Source of the DNA: Rhodococcus sp. EPR-157
GTDB lineage: Bacteria; Actinomycetota; Actinomycetes; Mycobacteriales; Mycobacteriaceae
Assembly (NCBI RefSeq): GCF_001647195.1
Contig: NZ_LVCV01000031.1
Span: forward strand, 1 to 36,002
Direction of reading: 5' to 3'
Length of the DNA stretch: 36,002 nt
A program made the translations under genes and the position numbers. Below, in pieces: positions 1 through 9,356 of this stretch; position 1 is the first letter of the stretch, and the number at the start of each line of letters is the position of its first letter. The notes below the pieces were generated by a model. The model made no database searches, was not told the origin of the DNA, and worked only from the letters and a program-made list of their open reading frames with translations.

Positions 1-1
1 C

Positions 2-670
2 AAAGTCACCGGCGGACAGCGCATCGATCTGCTCGGCATCAAGAAGGAAGACCTTCCGAAGGTGTGGGGCGATCTCGACATGCCGTCCGGCTTCGCGTAC
101 GGCAAGAGCATGCGCACCGTGAAGACCTGCGTCGGAAGCGACTTCTGCCGCTTCGGCCTCGGTGATTCGACAGCGCTCGGTATCGCGCTCGAAGAACGGT
201 TCCAAGGTTTGGAGACGCCGGCGAAGCTGAAGCTTGCGGTCGCCGGATGCCCTCGAAATTGCTCCGAAGCTCTGTGCAAGGACTTCGGTGTCGTGTCGGT
301 CGGCGAGAACAAGTGGGAGATCTATGTGGGCGGGGCCGCCGGGGCCCACATCAGGAAGGGCGATCTGCTGGCGACGGTCGTCGGCGGTGACGAGGTACTT
401 CGGGTCGCGGGGATCTTCATTCAGCACTACCGCGAGAGCGCCCAGTGGCTGGAGCGCACATACGCCTGGGTCCCCCGAATCGGCTTGGAGGTGCTGCAAC
501 GAACCTTGATCGAGGACGCCGAGGGAATCGTGGAAGGACTTGAGCAGCGCATGCAGACCTCCGTAGACGGATACCGGGACCCATGGCAGGACCGGGTGGA
601 GCAGAAGTCGCCCGCTCAGTTCACCCCGTCGCTGCCGCTGTTGCCGCTGCCTCAGGTGCCGGTCCGATGA
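2..670 (+). CDS. nirB: Nitrite reductase large subunit NirB, C-terminal part (5' truncated by window)
   Basis: This is the last 222 codons of the large subunit of cytoplasmic NAD(P)H-dependent nitrite reductase, which reduces nitrite to ammonium for nitrogen assimilation. The frame is open from base 2, so the gene begins outside the window. The visible part is the sirohaem/[4Fe-4S] catalytic domain. It has the cluster cysteines as CVGSDFC (C-X5-C) and GCPRNC (C-X3-C), the second followed by SEALCKDFG, which fits the nitrite/sulfite reductase sirohaem signature. The N-terminal FAD/NAD and BFD-like [2Fe-2S] domains lie upstream and cannot be seen. The stop codon overlaps the nirD start as ATGA, implying translational coupling. 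Cofactors and role come from family knowledge; the motifs are read directly. Confidence 0.95.
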   Translation, partial: KVTGGQRIDLLGIKKEDLPKVWGDLDMPSGFAYGKSMRTVKTCVGSDFCRFGLGDSTALGIALEERFQGLETPAKLKLAVAGCPRNCSEALCKDFGVVSVGENKWEIYVGGAAGAHIRKGDLLATVVGGDEVLRVAGIFIQHYRESAQWLERTYAWVPRIGLEVLQRTLIEDAEGIVEGLEQRMQTSVDGYRDPWQDRVEQKSPAQFTPSLPLLPLPQVPVR

Positions 671-966
671 GCATTCCGGTCGGTGCACTAGAGGATCTGA
701 CGCCGGGCGAGGGCCGCGCGTATGTGGTCGACGGCAAGCAGGTGGCGGTGTTCCTGCTCGCCGACGGAACGGTCCGGGCGATGGATGCCGTCTGCCCGCA
801 CAAGGGCGGTCCCCTGGCGGACGGTCAGATCGACGGATCGATCGTGATGTGTCCGCTGCATCAATACACGTTCTCTCTCGATACCGGGGCATGTCCGAGC
901 GGGATCGACTCTGTGCGGACCTACCCCGCAGCCGTCGTCGACGGGAAGGTGACGATCGAGGTGTGA
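667..966 (+). CDS. nirD: Nitrite reductase small subunit NirD (Rieske-type)
   Basis: A 99-residue Rieske-fold protein that pairs with NirB in assimilatory nitrite reduction. The [2Fe-2S] ligand motifs are intact: C-P-H in VCPHKGG and C-P-L-H in MCPLHQY, the C-X-H / C-X2-H arrangement of iron-sulfur binding members. Some enterobacterial NirD proteins lack these ligands; this one keeps them. The start chosen is the ATG overlapping the nirB stop (ATGA). A longer open frame upstream is nirB read in another phase. The length is normal for a stand-alone NirD. It is the last gene of the nir operon here, and no obvious terminator separates it from the next gene 57 bp away. Confidence 0.94.
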   Translation: MSIPVGALEDLTPGEGRAYVVDGKQVAVFLLADGTVRAMDAVCPHKGGPLADGQIDGSIVMCPLHQYTFSLDTGACPSGIDSVRTYPAAVVDGKVTIEV

Positions 967-1011
967 TCGCTGCTCGCACAGCTGCATTTTCACTCGTACC
1001 CGGTGGGCGCC

Positions 1012-1026
1012 TACCCTGTTCCAGTG
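1012..1026 (+). promoter_or_regulatory. Leaderless promoter of jetA (-10 TACCCT, GTG start)
   Basis: The hexamer TACCCT (1012-1017) fits the actinobacterial -10 pattern TANNNT and lies exactly 6 nt before GTG at 1024. Transcription would therefore start at or next to the start codon, giving a leaderless mRNA. There is no Shine-Dalgarno sequence before this GTG or before the in-frame GTG at 1003. No convincing -35 box is visible. This suggests the defence operon has its own promoter despite the short distance to nirD. Inference from sequence only. Confidence 0.55.
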
Positions 1027-2547
1027 AGCGAATCGGGTGAGAACGTACGGCTGGGTGCGGCAGCTGCGTTTCTGCAGGAAGATCGCCTCAAGCTGTTCGC
1101 GTTCACCGTCGCCGAAAAGCACAACGAGTACCTCTGGGTGCTGCGGGCCTTCGACATCGCGCGGGCCAACTATGTGGTGCTGCTGCACGCCGCCGATATT
1201 GCGGACACGCTGGCCAAGAACGGCCCCGCCGAGCTGGAGCTGAGCGCGTCCGAGATTGCCCCCCTGCTCGAACAACTGCATGCATGGGAGCTTCTCGAGC
1301 GAAGCTACGACGGATCCCGGGCGGCAACGCTGGCCGAGTATCGAAACCGGCACTTCGTCTATCAGTTCAGCCAGGCGGGGTACAAGGCGTTCCGAGCAGT
1401 CGAGGACGTACTCGGTGCGCGACTCGACGACGCATCGCTGTCACGACTGGTCCTGCCGGAGCTGCTCGCCGACATGCACGAACTTGCCGAAGCCAACCGA
1501 CAGGCCGACGGCGACCGCATCTATCGCAAACTCAGCCGTCTCGACTCGACCCTGTCCGAGATGGCGACCCGCGCCGCTCACTTCTACCTGGTGTTGGGTG
1601 ACCTGGTCCGCACCACGGAAATCACCCCCGAGACGTTCCTCGTCCACAAGGACGCCCTGCTCACGCACATGCGCGAGTTCAGCTCCGATCTGACGCGGTA
1701 CGCGCCGAAACTGGCCGACGCGATCGCGGTGGTCGAGTCGACGGGGATATCGGAGCTGATCGAGCGGGCGGCGGTCAGCGACGAGCGAATGTTCCTGTCG
1801 ACTGCGGAGCGTGAGGCCGATTGGCGCGCTCGATGGACGGGTCTCTCACACTGGTTCGTCGCCGCCGAGGCGGAACTCAGCGAATCGGAACGGCTTCGCG
1901 AGGGAACGATGAGTGCGATCGCGGCGGTACTTTCGCTGTTGCGGCGGGTCACCGAAACCCGCAAGGGCGGAGTCTCACGGGAGAGTCAGCTTCGCCACCT
2001 CGCGGGTTGGTTCGCGAACACCCCGACCGAAGACAGCGCCCACGCCCTGTTCCACGCCGTGTTCGGACTCGGTCGCCCCCGGCATCTGTCGATGGTGCAT
2101 CCGGACGCCGATATCATTCCGACCTCACGAACCTGGTGGGAGGCTCCGCCCGTCGAGATCTCACGCACGTTGGCCGAAACAGGTCGAACGCCATCGCCCG
2201 GTCTACCGGGGAGGCTTCAGCGCAATGACGGTGGAATCCGTCGGCTACGCGAGCAGCAGTTGCACGCACAGCGCGTCCGTAGTGCCGCCGCGCAATCGCT
2301 GGCCACGACAGGTGTCTACGACCGCACGCTGAACGAGCAGGAGACCGAAGTGCTGCTCAGCTTGCTCAATGCCGCTCTGACCGCTCGGGTTCGGGTCAGC
2401 GGCCATACGTCGGGATCCACCGGCTCCGACAGCGGCGTCAAGCTGACGCTCAGTGACAGCGACACCTCCACCGTCGTACGGACTTCTCGCGGACGGCTGC
2501 ACCTGGACCGCCTGCAGCTCGATGTTGCCGAGGTGACTCGCCGATGA
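1024..2547 (+). CDS. jetA: Wadjet type II protein JetA (TIGR02677/DUF2397 family, kleisin-like)
   Basis: A 507-residue protein recognised as the TIGR02677 (DUF2397) family, the JetA component of type II Wadjet. By analogy with type I Wadjet and MukF it should be the kleisin bridging the heads of the SMC-like JetC. The sequence is largely helical and charged, opening with a winged-helix-like region (about residues 10-130). It has no signal peptide or membrane segment, consistent with a cytoplasmic complex. GTG 1024 is preferred over the in-frame GTG 1003 because TACCCT sits 6 nt ahead of it, while neither start has a Shine-Dalgarno sequence. The length is close to that expected. Its stop overlaps the jetB start as ATGA. 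Family assignment is by recognition of sequence and operon context; the kleisin role is inferred. Confidence 0.9.
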   Translation: MSESGENVRLGAAAAFLQEDRLKLFAFTVAEKHNEYLWVLRAFDIARANYVVLLHAADIADTLAKNGPAELELSASEIAPLLEQLHAWELLERSYDGSRAATLAEYRNRHFVYQFSQAGYKAFRAVEDVLGARLDDASLSRLVLPELLADMHELAEANRQADGDRIYRKLSRLDSTLSEMATRAAHFYLVLGDLVRTTEITPETFLVHKDALLTHMREFSSDLTRYAPKLADAIAVVESTGISELIERAAVSDERMFLSTAEREADWRARWTGLSHWFVAAEAELSESERLREGTMSAIAAVLSLLRRVTETRKGGVSRESQLRHLAGWFANTPTEDSAHALFHAVFGLGRPRHLSMVHPDADIIPTSRTWWEAPPVEISRTLAETGRTPSPGLPGRLQRNDGGIRRLREQQLHAQRVRSAAAQSLATTGVYDRTLNEQETEVLLSLLNAALTARVRVSGHTSGSTGSDSGVKLTLSDSDTSTVVRTSRGRLHLDRLQLDVAEVTRR

Positions 2548-3923
2548 GAGCCCGCGAAATCCCCTCTCTTGCACTCGATTCGTACCAACGTGCCGCCAGA
2601 GTTGCACTGGCGAATCACCTGGTGACCTCGACGTATCCCGACCGGATCGCCCTTCCGCTGCTGAGGCGCTGGGCGACCGAACTGCGCGAGGACCTACTCG
2701 AACTCTTCGGCTACCGCCTCGAAGTGACCGAGACGACCGCGCGGTTGTTCCCGGTCCTCGACGCCCTCGATCCGACCCAACCTGCGCGTACCGCGACCGA
2801 TCGCATTTTCGACCGACGACGCTACGCCTATCTTGCATTGGCGTTGGCCGCACTCGGCCGCGCAGGCAACCAGATCACCCTCTCCGAGTTGGCCGATCAT
2901 GTTGCCGCCGAGGCCGGGCAGGTCGACGGTGTCGATCTCGAAGCCGACCGGGCGTCGGACCGCGATGCCTTCGTCGACGCCGTCGGGTGGCTGGCTGCAC
3001 GCGGTGCGATCTCGCTGGCCGACGGCGACGCGGGTGGTTGGGCCAACAACCCGTCGTCGGGCGAGGCTCTGTACGACATCGAACGGTCCGTGGTCGTTGC
3101 CATGTTCAGACCACCCCGAGCTGTACAGCACCTGCGTTCGGTCACCGGTCTGCTTGCCGGAGCGGAGGCACCTCTCGACGACGAGGAGACCTCCCAGCCG
3201 GCGAACCCGAAGGAAACGCTCCGAAAAGTACGGCGCGCCTTGATCGAGCGCCCCGTCGTGTACTTCGACGACCTGGATCAGGACGGCCGGACCGCGTTGG
3301 CCGCCGAGCGGACCGTCATCGACGTCGAACTGCTGACGGGACTCGTTGCCGAACGGCGTGCCGAGGGGGTCACGTTGATCGACACGTCGGGACGATTGTC
3401 CGACATACGCTTTCCCAGTACCGGAACCATTGCGCAGGTGGCGCTCCTTCTCGCCGGCGAGATTTCCGATCGCGTCGTCGATCCCGACGCTGCCGAGCTC
3501 ACGCGACACTCGATTCCCGGTGACGCGGACCTGATCGAGCACTTGGACGGCGCAATCCCCGGTGGCGGCATATTCGACGACCTTGCCGAATTCGCGATAG
3601 CAGCAACCGGAGTCGATGACGGAATCGGTTCCGTTACATACCCGTTCATCGAGAACAGTTGGCTTCGGGGAACAGTGGCCGACTTGGTAGAACGATTCGG
3701 CCGAACATTTGCCGCTCAGTGGCAAGCAGATCCGGACGGGCTGCGAGAACGAGCGGTGACAATGCTCCACCGACTGCGACTGGTGAGCATCGTATCCGGA
3801 GGAATCATCGTTCTTCCTGCCATCGCTCGCTATCGTGACGTGATGGTCAGCGTGCGCGACCGCGCCCCTCAGAACTCCCTCTTCGACGGCACTTCACCGG
3901 ACACAGAAACAGAGACGCACTAG
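2544..3923 (+). CDS. jetB: Wadjet type II protein JetB (TIGR02678/DUF2398 family, KITE/MukE-like)
   Basis: A 459-residue protein of the TIGR02678 (DUF2398) family, second gene of the type II Wadjet operon. By analogy with type I JetB and MukE it is expected to be a winged-helix KITE subunit that binds the kleisin JetA. The N-terminal region (about residues 10-100) is helical with conserved-looking Arg/Trp positions, and no enzymatic motif is apparent. The ATG overlaps the jetA stop by 4 bp. The stop TAG is immediately followed by the jetC ATG with no gap, so the subunits are probably translated in a coupled way. Somewhat longer than the family core, but no frameshift or internal stop is seen. 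Confidence 0.9.
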   Translation: MRAREIPSLALDSYQRAARVALANHLVTSTYPDRIALPLLRRWATELREDLLELFGYRLEVTETTARLFPVLDALDPTQPARTATDRIFDRRRYAYLALALAALGRAGNQITLSELADHVAAEAGQVDGVDLEADRASDRDAFVDAVGWLAARGAISLADGDAGGWANNPSSGEALYDIERSVVVAMFRPPRAVQHLRSVTGLLAGAEAPLDDEETSQPANPKETLRKVRRALIERPVVYFDDLDQDGRTALAAERTVIDVELLTGLVAERRAEGVTLIDTSGRLSDIRFPSTGTIAQVALLLAGEISDRVVDPDAAELTRHSIPGDADLIEHLDGAIPGGGIFDDLAEFAIAATGVDDGIGSVTYPFIENSWLRGTVADLVERFGRTFAAQWQADPDGLRERAVTMLHRLRLVSIVSGGIIVLPAIARYRDVMVSVRDRAPQNSLFDGTSPDTETETH

Positions 3924-6900
3924 ATGACCGCACATTCGCAGCGCTTCCGCCCCACCCGAGCCGGGATCATCAATCTCTGGGACTACCGCGATCAGGAATT
4001 TTCCTTCGCCGACGGACGTCTCGTGCTGCGTGGTCCGAACGGATCGGGAAAGACGAAGGCGCTGGAGGTGCTGTTTCCGTTCGTCCTCGACGGCCGAATC
4101 GAGCCGCGACGTCTCAATCCGTTCGCCGGCGAAGAGCGCACGATGAAGTCGAACTTGCTCTACCGTGGGCAGGAGAGCGCGCACTCGTACGTATGGATGG
4201 AATTCGGCCGGGGATCGCGCGAGGATCCGGAATCGGTGACCGTCGGTATCGGCATGCGGGCGAGCCGACAGAACGACAAGGTCACGCGATGGTACTTCGT
4301 CGCGGACGGGCGAGTCGGGGTCGATTTCTCGCTGCTCGGGTCCGACGACCGTCCGCTCACCAAGAAACAATTGGCAGATCAGCTCGGTACGGATGCGCTG
4401 ACCGACCGCCCGGTCGACTATCGGGCGGCGATCGACGCCCGCATGTTCGGCCTCGGTGCGCAGCGCTACGACCAACTGATCAATCTAATCCTGACCTTGC
4501 GCCGACCGCAACTGGCGAAGAACCTCGACCCGAAAGGGTTGTCGCAGGCGCTGACCGACGGCTTGCGCCCGCTCGACGAGCAATTGGTGCTCGAGGCTGC
4601 GCGCTCGTTCAGCGACATGGAAGAAGTGGGACGGGCCTTGGAAGGTCTTGCCCAAGCCGACCAGGCGGCCAAGAACTTCGTCGGGGTGTACTCGAAGTAC
4701 CTTCGGGTTCAGGTCCGCTCGGATGTGGAGCAAGTCTCCCGCAGGCTCGAAGCCGTCACGCATGCCACGACCGCACACTTCGCCGCGTCCGCGCTGAAGG
4801 AGCGGCGCCTGCAGGAGCGACTGGCCGCGGAAAAGCGCTTCGACGACGCCGAACGCGCTCTCGATCAGGCCGTGGCGGACCGCGAGACACTGCAGCGGTC
4901 CAGTGCGTACGAAGGCAAGCAACAGCTCGACGATCTCGCGGAATCGGCTGCGAAGCTGAAGGTCTCGGCAGCCCAGCAATCCGAACGCGCCCGAGGCGCG
5001 CAATCCGATCTCGAAAAGCGTGCCACCGAATCGGCCCGCGCCGATTCAGCGCTCGCGGACGCGGTCGCCGCACTCAACCGGGCCGAGGACGACCTACAGA
5101 CCGCGGCGGAGGATGCCGGAATAGCGTGGGCTTCGATGCCTGCGAGCGCGCGAACCGACCAGTTCAGTACAGCGCTGAGAGGGCACGCCGAAGAACGCGA
5201 CGGCGACGTCCGCGCTGTGCGCGACGCTCTCGGGACGGTGGAGAAGGCGTCTACCGAACGCGCCCGTGCCGACAAGAGTGCGGCCCGCGCGCGCGAACTC
5301 CTGGAGGCAGCTCGCGCCTCGGTCATCGAGGCCGAAGCCTCCGTGGAACTTGCACGCGCGCAATACAGTTCGGCTCTGCGGTCGTGGTGGTCCGAGAACT
5401 CGGCTCGCTACCTGGCCGCGGGCATCACCGCGGCAGCGTTCGAGGCCCTGGACGCTGCGGTGCCGCACATCGGCGAAGACGATGCGCCGAGCCTCGACGC
5501 CGTCCTCGCCGACGCGTCGGCCGAAGGACTGGAGTCCGTCCGCAGTCGACGCACCCAGGCAGGTGTCACTGCGTCCGCCCTGGCCGAAGAATTGGCCGCT
5601 ATGCGCTCCGAACGCAACCTCGTCAGTGCCCAGCACGACGACGCTCCCCCGCCGTTCGCTGCACGAACTTCTACCCGTGACGATCGCGACGGCGCGCCAC
5701 TGTGGAAACTGGTCCGATTCGTCGACGGCGTCGATCCATCCGAAGCGGCGGGCGTCGAATCCGCTCTCCACGCAGCCAATCTCCTCGACGGCTGGATATC
5801 ACCGACGGACGTTCCCGAGTCCATGCTGTCCGAGCAGTACCTCGTTCCCGCGCCAGAGGATGCACGCCCGACCGGCCGGACCCTGTCCGACGTTCTCGAT
5901 CCCGAACCGGGAACCGGGGTTCCCGAATCCCTGGTCCGCGACGTGCTGGCTTCGATCGCGTTGGGACCCGCCGACGACGCGGTGACCTCGATCGGCGTCG
6001 ACGGTCGATACTGGCAGGGAGTCCAGCGTGGGCGTCACGTCAAACCCGATGCCGAGTACATCGGCGCGACCGCCCGTGCACGCCGCCGTGCGGCCCGAAT
6101 CGCCGAACTGGATGCCTCCGTCGAATCGACGGAAGCGTCGGCGACTGCGGCACGCGAAGAAGAACGCGCAGCGGCGGAGTTGCTTCGAGGTCTTGCTGCG
6201 GCGGCCAAACAGCTGCCGAGGGCGTCCGCAATCATCAAGGCGCAAAAAGCTGTCACCGAGTCCGCCGGAGCGTTGCGGACGTCTCAAGCGGGTGCAACGG
6301 CGGCCTCGAGCGAACTCGACCAGGCGATCGCAGAGCTGTCCGCGAAGGAGAAGCATCTGCGGACCACCGCGGTCGCCCACCGCACGCCGCATTCGGCGCG
6401 CGAGATCGACTCGCTCGCGGCCGCTATCCGGCACTTCCAGAACCAGGGTGAGCTCGTCCTTCGTCGACGGGGCGAGCATGTGCGCGAGGCCGAACGTCGC
6501 CGCGAAGCGCTCAACCGGTTGGAGGAGACGACCGGGCTCGCCGAGGAGCTGGCCGAGGAAGCGGCGATAGCCGAGGAGAACTATCTACAGCAGGTGAAGC
6601 GTCTGGAGATCTTGAGCGAGAAGCTCGGCTCCACCGCCGAGCAGATCAACGCCGATCTCGAGAAGGCCCGCGAGAAGATCGAGGCGAGCAAGGTCGAGCA
6701 GCGAGCAGCCCGGAAAGCGGACAAGGAAGCCGGTGAAGCCATCGGCAAAGCCGAGGGCGCGTGCAACACGGCACAGGAGGGCCTGCGCGCTGCGCTCACC
6801 GAGGGCATCGGCGACGCCGCCCGGTTGGCGCCGTACGCGCGCCGGGATCTCCTCACCATCCTCGGTGTGCCCACGGTCCACTCCGAAGGCTCCGACGTGT

Positions 6901-8114
6901 ATTCCTGGCCGTCGAGCGAGTCGGCGTGGCTCAGCGTCGAACAAATCCTGTACCGCATTCAGAACGCGACATCTCCCGACGAGGAGATCGAGGTGCTACC
7001 CCCGGCGGTGCATCGGCTGCATGCGGCTTTGGACGAAGCCACCAGTTCGGTCAAGGCGAGCGAGTCGTATCGCAAGGGCACACGAACGGCTCTGACGAGT
7101 GCGCTGCAGGAGTTCGACTCACAACTCGCGTCATCGGGGCAGGATTACCGATTGCAGTGGGATGCGCCCGACGGCCTGACAGTCGTGCGGGTTCAGGACG
7201 AACAGGGTTATTCGTCGATCGGCGAGTTCGCGGATCGGATCGGTGAAGCACGCTCCAACCAGGAGACACTGCTGACCGAACACGAACGCCGCATCCTCGA
7301 GGACGCGTTGCTCACCGGATTGGCTCAGCAGATCCACGAACGCACGGTCGACGCACGGGCGCTCATTGCGCAGATGGCATCGGAGATGAAGCAGCGAAAG
7401 ATGTCCTCGGGCAACACCATCGGGGTTCACTGGGTACTCGCGGACAACCTCGAGGAGGGTGCTCGTGAGGTCTCGAAATTGCTCGACCGCGACGCGTCCT
7501 CGCTCGGCGCCGACGACCTCGCGTCCATGCGCGCGCATTTCGCGTCGGAGATTCGTATCGCGCGCGCCGCGCACCCCGAACGGTCGTATCCCGAGATCTT
7601 GGCGTCGACGTTGGACTACCGCCGTTGGCGGGTCTTTTCGTTCAACCTCATCAGTGGTGACGGCACCGAGGATCGTCTGACCGTGGCCAGGCACAGTGCG
7701 CTCTCGGGCGGCGAACAATCGGTCTCACTGCACCTCCCACTCTTCGCGGCCGCGCACGTGATGCTGTCCTCGGCTGATCCACACTCTCCTCGCCTGCTTG
7801 CTCTCGACGAAGCGTTCGCGGGCGTCGACGACAACGGACGAAGTGAGCTGCTCGGGCTCAGTGTGCAGTTCGATCTCGATCTGTTCATGACCGGCTACGA
7901 CCTGTGGATCACGTACTCCGACGTGCCCGGTTGCGCTCACTACGATCTCGCGCATTCCACGGCAGAGAACACGGTCAGTGCGGCATTGTTGGTGTGGGAG
8001 AACGGCGAGCTGTTCGCCGAGCACGACGGCACCGACCTGGCGGCTGCGTTGGGTTCGCCGCTCACCAGACGGGTGCCGACCCGAGCAGAAGGTGGTCTCG
8101 AATTTGTCCGATGA
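3924..8114 (+). CDS. jetC: Wadjet type II SMC-like ATPase JetC (TIGR02680 family)
   Basis: A 1,396-residue SMC/MukB/Rad50-like ATPase, the motor of the Wadjet complex. Characterised Wadjet systems extrude DNA loops and direct cleavage of small circular DNA. Walker A is GPNGSGKT (residues 37-44). The ABC signature is LSGGEQ near residue 1258 and Walker B is LLALDEAF near residue 1290, followed by GVDD and a late His-containing loop. Between the head halves lie long Ala/Glu/Arg-rich coiled coils (roughly 260-480 and 720-950) flanking a globular hinge at about 585-715. All ATPase elements appear intact, so the protein should be active. It starts directly after the jetB stop. Its 3' end contains the ribosome-binding region and start of jetD. 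Confidence 0.95.
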   Translation: MTAHSQRFRPTRAGIINLWDYRDQEFSFADGRLVLRGPNGSGKTKALEVLFPFVLDGRIEPRRLNPFAGEERTMKSNLLYRGQESAHSYVWMEFGRGSREDPESVTVGIGMRASRQNDKVTRWYFVADGRVGVDFSLLGSDDRPLTKKQLADQLGTDALTDRPVDYRAAIDARMFGLGAQRYDQLINLILTLRRPQLAKNLDPKGLSQALTDGLRPLDEQLVLEAARSFSDMEEVGRALEGLAQADQAAKNFVGVYSKYLRVQVRSDVEQVSRRLEAVTHATTAHFAASALKERRLQERLAAEKRFDDAERALDQAVADRETLQRSSAYEGKQQLDDLAESAAKLKVSAAQQSERARGAQSDLEKRATESARADSALADAVAALNRAEDDLQTAAEDAGIAWASMPASARTDQFSTALRGHAEERDGDVRAVRDALGTVEKASTERARADKSAARARELLEAARASVIEAEASVELARAQYSSALRSWWSENSARYLAAGITAAAFEALDAAVPHIGEDDAPSLDAVLADASAEGLESVRSRRTQAGVTASALAEELAAMRSERNLVSAQHDDAPPPFAARTSTRDDRDGAPLWKLVRFVDGVDPSEAAGVESALHAANLLDGWISPTDVPESMLSEQYLVPAPEDARPTGRTLSDVLDPEPGTGVPESLVRDVLASIALGPADDAVTSIGVDGRYWQGVQRGRHVKPDAEYIGATARARRRAARIAELDASVESTEASATAAREEERAAAELLRGLAAAAKQLPRASAIIKAQKAVTESAGALRTSQAGATAASSELDQAIAELSAKEKHLRTTAVAHRTPHSAREIDSLAAAIRHFQNQGELVLRRRGEHVREAERRREALNRLEETTGLAEELAEEAAIAEENYLQQVKRLEILSEKLGSTAEQINADLEKAREKIEASKVEQRAARKADKEAGEAIGKAEGACNTAQEGLRAALTEGIGDAARLAPYARRDLLTILGVPTVHSEGSDVYSWPSSESAWLSVEQILYRIQNATSPDEEIEVLPPAVHRLHAALDEATSSVKASESYRKGTRTALTSALQEFDSQLASSGQDYRLQWDAPDGLTVVRVQDEQGYSSIGEFADRIGEARSNQETLLTEHERRILEDALLTGLAQQIHERTVDARALIAQMASEMKQRKMSSGNTIGVHWVLADNLEEGAREVSKLLDRDASSLGADDLASMRAHFASEIRIARAAHPERSYPEILASTLDYRRWRVFSFNLISGDGTEDRLTVARHSALSGGEQSVSLHLPLFAAAHVMLSSADPHSPRLLALDEAFAGVDDNGRSELLGLSVQFDLDLFMTGYDLWITYSDVPGCAHYDLAHSTAENTVSAALLVWENGELFAEHDGTDLAAALGSPLTRRVPTRAEGGLEFVR

Positions 8115-9333
8115 CCGTACGGCCGGCTGGCGTGGCACCGCCGAGCTCGACGCGCTCCTGGCCGCTGCTCGCAAGAAGGTGGAGTCGAATTGGCTGAAGG
8201 TCGGCGGGAACATCACCGTTCACCTCGGTGATCCCCCGGAACTGTGGCGACTGTGCAGCGCGATCTCGCGATCCAACGCGGGCCTGCACAGTCGCGCGAA
8301 GTCCACCCGACTCGATCTGGTGCGGTTCGACGAGTGGCTCGCGCATCCGCTCAATGGTGGGCTGGGTCTGCTCGACACCCTCGACGCCGATGCCCCGCTT
8401 CAGGACAAGAAGCGTTTGGCGGCTGACAAGGCCGAGGTCAAGGCCAGTGCCCTCGCTGAGGCGCGAACGCTTCTCGCTGACGGCACTCGCGGCGACTGGG
8501 CGGACAGATGGCTGTCGTCCTTGCTCAACCAAGACGGGACACTGGGCGGTCGCGTCGCCGTCGACTCGCTACGAACGGCCGCCCGCGTACTCGCCGTTCT
8601 CCCCGTCGACGGACTCTCGCTCACCGAACTCGCCGAACTGGCAGTCGGTGATACCAAGGCCCTGTCCTCGGGCGGCGCACCGAAACTGGTACTCGACGCA
8701 TTGTCGCTTCGCGAGGGAGTACCGCGCCCCGCCGACCCGGTCGGAATTCGGTTGCTATGGGAAACCGCGGGAGTGTCGGTGGACGCGCTCTCGAGCCGCG
8801 TCGTCGTTCTCCGCTACCGTGTCGCCGAGAACCACGTCGTGGGAAGGTGGCTGAACGAGGCAGCGGCGGAGGGAATACCGTTCCCTCTCACGCTCGACAT
8901 GCTCGGACGAGGAGCCCTCACCAACACCGCCGACAAGATCTTCGTGTGCGAGAACATCGCCGTCGTCGCCGCGGCTGCGCGCACGTCGATTGCCGGCTCG
9001 GCGAGCATTGTCTGCACCGACGGCCAGCCCTCGGCAGCGGTACACAAGCTACTGTCGGGCCTGAGGCCGGGAACAGAAGTGTACTGGCGCAACGACTTCG
9101 ACTGGGCGGGACTGCACATGACCTCGCGTGCGATCGCACGCTACGGTGCGAAGCCATGGCGCATGGACAGCGAGTCCTACCTCCATGCTCTAGACGCGCG
9201 GAACTCCGAGCCGCTCAAAGGATTTCCGACAGCGAGCCCCTGGGATCCAGCTCTCGCTGTCGCGATGCACGAGTCGGGCCGCGCAGTGATGGAGGAACGC
9301 TCGATCCCGGACTTGTTGCGCGACCTGACCTAG
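8104..9333 (+). CDS. jetD: Wadjet type II nuclease subunit JetD (TIGR02679/DUF2399, Toprim-like)
   Basis: A protein of about 409 residues from the TIGR02679 (DUF3323/DUF2399) family, the Wadjet subunit that cleaves DNA through a Toprim-like domain. The C-terminal half carries the expected acidic residues: Glu283 in CENIAVVAA and the D-X-D pair Asp331/Asp333 in RNDFDWAG. An active metal-dependent nuclease is therefore likely. The start is not obvious: the frame is open far upstream through jetC shadow sequence. TTG 8104 is chosen because AGAAGGTGG (8087-8095) is a plausible ribosome-binding site; GTG 8092 is an alternative. Either choice overlaps the jetC end by 11-23 bp, and an out-of-frame ATG at 8111 is a decoy. 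The gene ends 23 bp from the convergent mshC. Confidence 0.9.
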   Translation: MSDDRTAGWRGTAELDALLAAARKKVESNWLKVGGNITVHLGDPPELWRLCSAISRSNAGLHSRAKSTRLDLVRFDEWLAHPLNGGLGLLDTLDADAPLQDKKRLAADKAEVKASALAEARTLLADGTRGDWADRWLSSLLNQDGTLGGRVAVDSLRTAARVLAVLPVDGLSLTELAELAVGDTKALSSGGAPKLVLDALSLREGVPRPADPVGIRLLWETAGVSVDALSSRVVVLRYRVAENHVVGRWLNEAAAEGIPFPLTLDMLGRGALTNTADKIFVCENIAVVAAAARTSIAGSASIVCTDGQPSAAVHKLLSGLRPGTEVYWRNDFDWAGLHMTSRAIARYGAKPWRMDSESYLHALDARNSEPLKGFPTASPWDPALAVAMHESGRAVMEERSIPDLLRDLT

Positions 9334-9356
9334 AAACCTCAGCCTGACTTGGAACT

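Noticed and set aside
2694-3770. 358-codon minus-strand frame opposite jetB
   Set aside because: Antisense shadow of a high-GC gene; no recognisable domain and no promoter or ribosome-binding site.
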